A DNA stretch of 11,058 bases from Paracoccaceae bacterium (GTDB taxonomy: Bacteria; Pseudomonadota; Alphaproteobacteria; Rhodobacterales; Rhodobacteraceae): contig JADZAO010000123.1 in NCBI GenBank assembly GCA_020852535.1, positions 1-11,058 of the forward strand. Direction: 5' to 3'. A program made the translations under genes and the position numbers. Below the pieces are notes generated by a model. The model was not told where the DNA came from, did no database searches, and worked only from the letters and a program-made list of their open reading frames with translations. Positions 6,931 to 11,058 of this stretch are shown here, one piece after another. Position 1 is the stretch's first letter, and every line of letters begins with the position of its first letter.

Positions 6931-7961
6931 ACGTCCTCAAACACAGTAGGGATCGTCCGATGCGCACGATCCAGCCATTTAGGAACGGGCAGCCCCTTTT
7001 CCTTCAGGAAAGTGGGATTATAGAGCCTAGACTGATAGCGATTGCCGTAATCACACAAAATCGTCACAATCGTATGGCCCGGCCCCATCTCCTTAGCCAT
7101 GCGAATCGCCCCCGCAATATTGATCCCCGAAGACCCACCCAGACAAATACCCTCCTCCTCCAGCATTTCAAAGACCAAAGGCAGCGCCTCTGCGTCAGGA
7201 ATGCGATAGCTAAAATCCGGCTTTAATCCTTCGAGGTTTGCCGTGATCCGTCCCTGCCCAATCCCTTCAGTTATAGATATGCCGGGGCTATCCAAAACGC
7301 CCGTAGTATAAAACGAATGCAGTGCAGAACCCTCGGGATCAGCCAGACCAATCTTGACACCATTAGGCTGCAAGGCAAGCCCCACACCAGCCAAAGTTCC
7401 CCCCGATCCCACGGCGCAGATGAAACCATCAACCTTGCCACCCGTCTGTTCCCAAATTTCAGGCGCAGTCGTCTCAATATGCGACTGCCGGTTTGCAACG
7501 TTGTCAAACTGATTGGCCCAGATCACGCCATTAGGTTCAGTCCGCGCCAAAACCTCGGCCAAACGACCCGAATAACGCACATAATTGTTCGGATTTTTAT
7601 AAGGAGCCGCTGGAACCTGCACCAATTCGGCACCCGCAAGCCGCAACATTTCCTTCTTTTCTAAGCTTTGCGTCTCAGGAATGACAATCACCGTCTTAAA
7701 CCCCATCGACGCGCCGACCAACGCCAGCCCAATTCCGGTATTACCGGCCGTACCTTCCACGATAGTACCACCGGGTTTGAGCAACCCCTTCGCGACAGCA
7801 TCCTTAATAATGTAAAGGGCCGCGCGGTCCTTAACCGACTGGCCAGGATTAAAAAATTCGCATTTCCCGAAAATCGTGCAACCCGTGATCTCGCTCGCCC
7901 GTTTCAACTTCAACAGCGGCGTGTTGCCGATGGTCTCGGCCAGATCGTTATACGTGCGCAT
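6927..7961 (-). CDS. cysK: Cysteine synthase A-like PLP enzyme (O-acetylserine sulfhydrylase family)
   Basis: A 344-residue fold-type II PLP enzyme, expected to make L-cysteine from O-acetylserine and sulfide in the cytoplasm. Seen: TIGNTPLLKLKR at the N-terminus; the Schiff-base lysine in GQSVKDRA (Lys44); the substrate loop EGTAGNTGIG (69-78); the PLP phosphate-binding loop GSGGTLAG (185-192); LGGSSGINIAGA near 274-285; and CDYGNRYQSRLYNP (303-316). I chose ATG at 7961, which has AAGGGA 7 nt upstream and fits the family N-terminus. A TTG start at 7988 would add nine charged residues and lacks a good ribosome-binding site. Its stop overlaps the next gene's start by 4 bp. A possible promoter (TTGAGT, 17 nt, TAAACG) lies just upstream but is weak. 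Related cystathionine beta-synthase-like enzymes share these motifs, so the exact substrate is less certain than the fold. Confidence 0.88.
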   Translation of the reverse strand: MRTYNDLAETIGNTPLLKLKRASEITGCTIFGKCEFFNPGQSVKDRAALYIIKDAVAKGLLKPGGTIVEGTAGNTGIGLALVGASMGFKTVIVIPETQSLEKKEMLRLAGAELVQVPAAPYKNPNNYVRYSGRLAEVLARTEPNGVIWANQFDNVANRQSHIETTAPEIWEQTGGKVDGFICAVGSGGTLAGVGLALQPNGVKIGLADPEGSALHSFYTTGVLDSPGISITEGIGQGRITANLEGLKPDFSYRIPDAEALPLVFEMLEEEGICLGGSSGINIAGAIRMAKEMGPGHTIVTILCDYGNRYQSRLYNPTFLKEKGLPVPKWLDRAHRTIPTVFEDV

Positions 7962-8445
7962 GTCACGATCCCTTGCTTTTCTAGCCAACGTTTAGGCGCA
8001 CAAGACCGCAAACTCAAGTGGTGTCACCGCGCTGCACGGTTCTAGTCTGCGAGATAAGATTTTAAAAAGCCGAGGCTACCAACAGCACAGCATCGAACCT
8101 TCAATTAACGACGACAGGATCTGTAATCTCCCAGATACGTCCAACAGCAAGTCGGATGCCGCGCCCACCCCGACCGTCTTGCACAGCGGCCAAATCAACA
8201 ACATACTAGGAATCCGCAGTGACGATATCGCTATATCCCGCAAAAAAACTACAAAGACGAGTTTTCCTCTTACCAGAAAAGCAATCTCCTCCAGCCTGGA
8301 GCTCACCAGATAAACGAAGGGCGAGGTAGCTAAAAATAGTAACCCATCTGCGTCATATCAGTTCCTCGCGCTTCGTCCTTATTTCCAAGAACGTAACGCG
8401 GTGCTAAGGCAGATCCAACTCTCATCCGAGTCCACCGGAGCTCCC
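7962..8445. other. Divergent intergenic region between cysK and prs
   Basis: About 480 bp between divergently transcribed genes, so it should hold both promoters. The best plus-strand candidate is TTGCAC (8179-8184), 17 nt, CATACT (8202-8207), some 240 bp before the prs start; it is weak. On the minus strand TTGAGT-17-TAAACG lies close to cysK and is also weak. A 76-codon minus-strand frame (8306-8076, GTG start, no ribosome-binding site) is probably chance. I recognise no riboswitch or RNA gene. Confidence 0.35.
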
Positions 8446-9465
8446 ATGTCTGCCATCACCGAACCTAAACTGATTTCGGGCAACGCGAACCTCTCGCTTG
8501 CCAAATCTATCGCCTCCCACATGTCGATGCACCGCGGCATGTCGGTCAACCTTGTTGATGCACGGGTGGAACGATTCAACGATCAGGAAATCTTCGTCGA
8601 GGTTTTCGAAAACGTGCGCGGCGAGGACATGTATGTGATCCAGCCAACTTCAAACCCCGCCAACGACAACCTGATGGAGCTCTTGATCATGGTCGATGCG
8701 CTGCGCCGTTCCTCGGCGTCACGCATCACCGCTGTAATCCCCTACTTCGGCTACGCACGGCAAGACCGCCGAGCCAAGGCCCGTACGCCAATCAGCGCCA
8801 AACTCGTCGCCAACCTAATCACCGAGGCAGGCATAGACCGCGTATTAACGCTCGACCTGCACGCGACACAAATCCAAGGCTTCTTCGACCTTCCGGTCGA
8901 CAACCTTTACGCCAGCCCCATCTTCGCGCTCGACATTGAACACCACTTCAAGGGCCAGATGGACGACATCATGGTCGTTTCGCCTGATGTAGGCGGTGTG
9001 GCCCGCGCCCGCGAACTAGCAAAACGCATCCATGTCCCCCTGTCTATCGTCGATAAACGCCGCGAAAAAGCGGGCGAAATAGCTGAAATGACTGTAATCG
9101 GCAACGTGACCGGCAAAAAATGCATCATCATCGACGACATCTGCGACACGGCAGGCACACTCTGCAAAGCTGCCGAAGTGCTGATGGAAAACGGCGCGAA
9201 GGAAGTGCATAGCTACATCACTCACGGCGTTCTTTCGGGCCCCGCAGTCGAGCGCATCACTAAATCAGTCATGAAATCGCTTGTTATTACAGATAGCATT
9301 GAACCGACCGACAAGTTGAAAGCCGCCCCGAATATCCGTATTGTTCCTACCGCGCCTATATTTGCCCAAGCCATCCTAAACATCTGGAGCGGCACCAGCG
9401 TCTCGTCGCTGTTCGAAGTAGACACCCTCGTACCGATCTACGAAGGCATGTACCAGAGATCCTAA
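8446..9465 (+). CDS. prs: Ribose-phosphate pyrophosphokinase (PRPP synthetase), class I
   Basis: A 339-residue cytoplasmic enzyme that transfers pyrophosphate from ATP to ribose 5-phosphate, giving PRPP for purine, pyrimidine, histidine, tryptophan and NAD synthesis. Seen: an N-terminal [21 protein letters not shown] (about 44-53); [12 protein letters not shown] with the ATP-site RQDR near 103; the catalytic flexible loop DKRREKAGE (about 202); [15 protein letters not shown] (about 176); and the PRPP-binding loop [13 protein letters not shown] (about 227-239), where the usual DD-x-x-DT-GT pattern is kept. The frame is open upstream to a GTG at 8401, but ATG at 8446 is preferred because GGAG lies 5 nt before it and the protein then starts as in homologues. 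It stands alone on the plus strand, flanked by minus-strand genes. No clear terminator is seen after it. Confidence 0.96.
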   Translation: MSAITEPKLISGNANLSLAKSIASHMSMHRGMSVNLVDARVERFNDQEIFVEVFENVRGEDMYVIQPTSNPANDNLMELLIMVDALRRSSASRITAVIPYFGYARQDRRAKARTPISAKLVANLITEAGIDRVLTLDLHATQIQGFFDLPVDNLYASPIFALDIEHHFKGQMDDIMVVSPDVGGVARARELAKRIHVPLSIVDKRREKAGEIAEMTVIGNVTGKKCIIIDDICDTAGTLCKAAEVLMENGAKEVHSYITHGVLSGPAVERITKSVMKSLVITDSIEPTDKLKAAPNIRIVPTAPIFAQAILNIWSGTSVSSLFEVDTLVPIYEGMYQRS

Positions 9466-9834
9466 TACCGCCAAAAGTGTGCGGCAATCGCGCATCTTAC
9501 TCACTCCAGATTCCACAGCTCTTCGTCTCGCATTACTCCGACGGCCATCCAGTTGGCCCGCAGCCATACGATTTTCTCATAACCCTAAGTACAAAACGCC
9601 AGCTGAAACCTCGTAAGCATGATAAGCTCAGGCAGGGCATGTAATACATCCTTAAAGAAAATCACATAACGGCTTTCCTGTTCGCCCACACCGGCTCACA
9701 TCGAGCCATCATTAATATAGTCAAAAAATAGAATATATCTCCCCTGCAAGACACCTATATTTCTCATTAATAACAATTTTTATGAGCTTTGGACTAATAA
9801 GTTTACCACATCTATCTTGGCAAACACATAATGT
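9466..9834. other. Convergent intergenic region between prs and atpC
   Basis: About 370 bp between the 3' ends of prs and atpC. The right half (about 9706-9800) is notably AT-rich. I see no supported gene, no RNA structure and no intrinsic terminator for prs: the weak CCGC/GCGG pairing just after its stop has no T-run. It may be only spacer. Confidence 0.4.
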
Positions 9835-9858
9835 AAAAAACCCCGCCTTTTGGCGGGG
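9835..9858 (-). terminator. Intrinsic terminator of the atp operon
   Basis: On the minus strand, CCCCGCC-AAAA-GGCGGGG is a perfect 7-bp GC-rich stem with a 4-nt loop, followed at once by TTTTTT. It lies 30 bp beyond the atpC stop and so ends the ATP synthase transcript. Confidence 0.92.
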
Positions 9859-9888
9859 ATTCTTATTTCTGCTAGAAGTAGTAACGGA

Positions 9889-10275
9889 TCAAAAACCCGT
9901 CGTTGCCCGCAGAGCGGCCATATCTGCAACGAGCTTGTCGGCCGTATCCTTATCCTCGATCACAGCCTCGCGAGCCTCGGCAGCGAGAGAATCAAAAAGC
10001 GCGGCGTTAACCTCTTCCAGCGGAACCGCACGCTCGGCCAAAATCGAAATACCTGCCGCCGTAATTTCGGCAAAACCACCGGTTACAACATAAGATTTTG
10101 TGCCGTCAGCGCAGAATGCCCGAAGAATGCCGGGCCGTAGCGTAGTGATGGTAGGGGCATGCCCCTCCATCGCCGTCAAATCACCATCGGCGCCCGGAAT
10201 CTGAACCTCGGTCGCGGCAACAGATGCAAGCCTCCGCTCCGGCGAAACGAGATCGAATTGCAGCGTGCTTGCCAT
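9889..10275 (-). CDS. atpC: F1Fo ATP synthase epsilon subunit
   Basis: A 128-residue subunit of the F1 central stalk, which couples c-ring rotation to the catalytic beta subunits and can restrain ATP hydrolysis. The N-terminal beta-sandwich is recognised by [12 protein letters not shown], the [18 protein letters not shown] block (24-41) and GGFAEI (66-71). A shorter charged helical end follows (about 84-125). It is slightly shorter than the E. coli protein (139), mainly in the C-terminal helices. ATG at 10275 has AAGGGGG just upstream, starting at the atpD stop; the 9-bp gap to atpD shows one operon. An intrinsic terminator follows, so atpC is the last gene of the transcript, as usual for atpHAGDC. 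Confidence 0.96.
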   Translation of the reverse strand: MASTLQFDLVSPERRLASVAATEVQIPGADGDLTAMEGHAPTITTLRPGILRAFCADGTKSYVVTGGFAEITAAGISILAERAVPLEEVNAALFDSLAAEAREAVIEDKDTADKLVADMAALRATTGF

Positions 10276-10284
10276 GTCGCCCCC

Positions 10285-11058
<774 letters not shown>

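Noticed and set aside
8076..8306. 76-codon minus-strand frame between cysK and prs
   Set aside because: GTG start without a ribosome-binding site and no family resemblance; more likely chance in an intergenic region.

Overview
The window looks like chromosomal DNA of an alphaproteobacterium, most likely of the Rhodobacterales/Roseobacter type. This rests on the sequence character of the F1 ATP synthase beta and epsilon ends, the ribose-phosphate pyrophosphokinase, a DUF3772-type MscS channel and a CysK-like synthase. No 16S or other taxonomic marker is present, so the placement is an inference.

Right part (3.7-11.06 kb) is core genome. On the minus strand, from the right edge: the 3' end of atpD, a 9-bp gap, atpC, then a strong intrinsic terminator. 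On the plus strand, alone, lies prs (PRPP synthetase), with poorly structured intergenic DNA of about 480 and 370 bp on either side. Left of it is a minus-strand cluster: cysK-like cysteine synthase, then a large DUF3772/MscS mechanosensitive channel whose start overlaps the cysK stop by 4 bp (ATGA), then an AlaX-type alanyl-tRNA editing hydrolase. The channel frame ends abruptly, and a second frame carries a plausible channel tail that stops 35 bp before alaX, which suggests a frameshift.

A minus-strand tRNA-Ser(GGA) gene with its own -35/-10 promoter and intrinsic terminator lies at about 3.5 kb. Its 3' end faces left, toward DNA of different character: a decayed IS1182-like transposase scrap, a secreted staphylococcal-nuclease-like gene cut by an in-frame amber codon, and a large ABC/AAA_13-like ATPase running off the left edge. 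The ATPase is visibly more AT-rich than the genes to the right. This layout (tRNA 3' end, decayed mobile DNA, AT-rich large ATPase) is what a tRNA-associated genomic island looks like, although no integrase or attachment repeat is seen here.

The best candidate for something little described is the left-edge ATPase. It has an atypical Walker A (APNGVMKTS), an ABC-like signature (LSTGES), Walker B, an H-loop and a C-terminal region I cannot assign. Related RecF/SMC-like ATPases occur in anti-phage systems, so a defence role is reasonable, but it is an inference.
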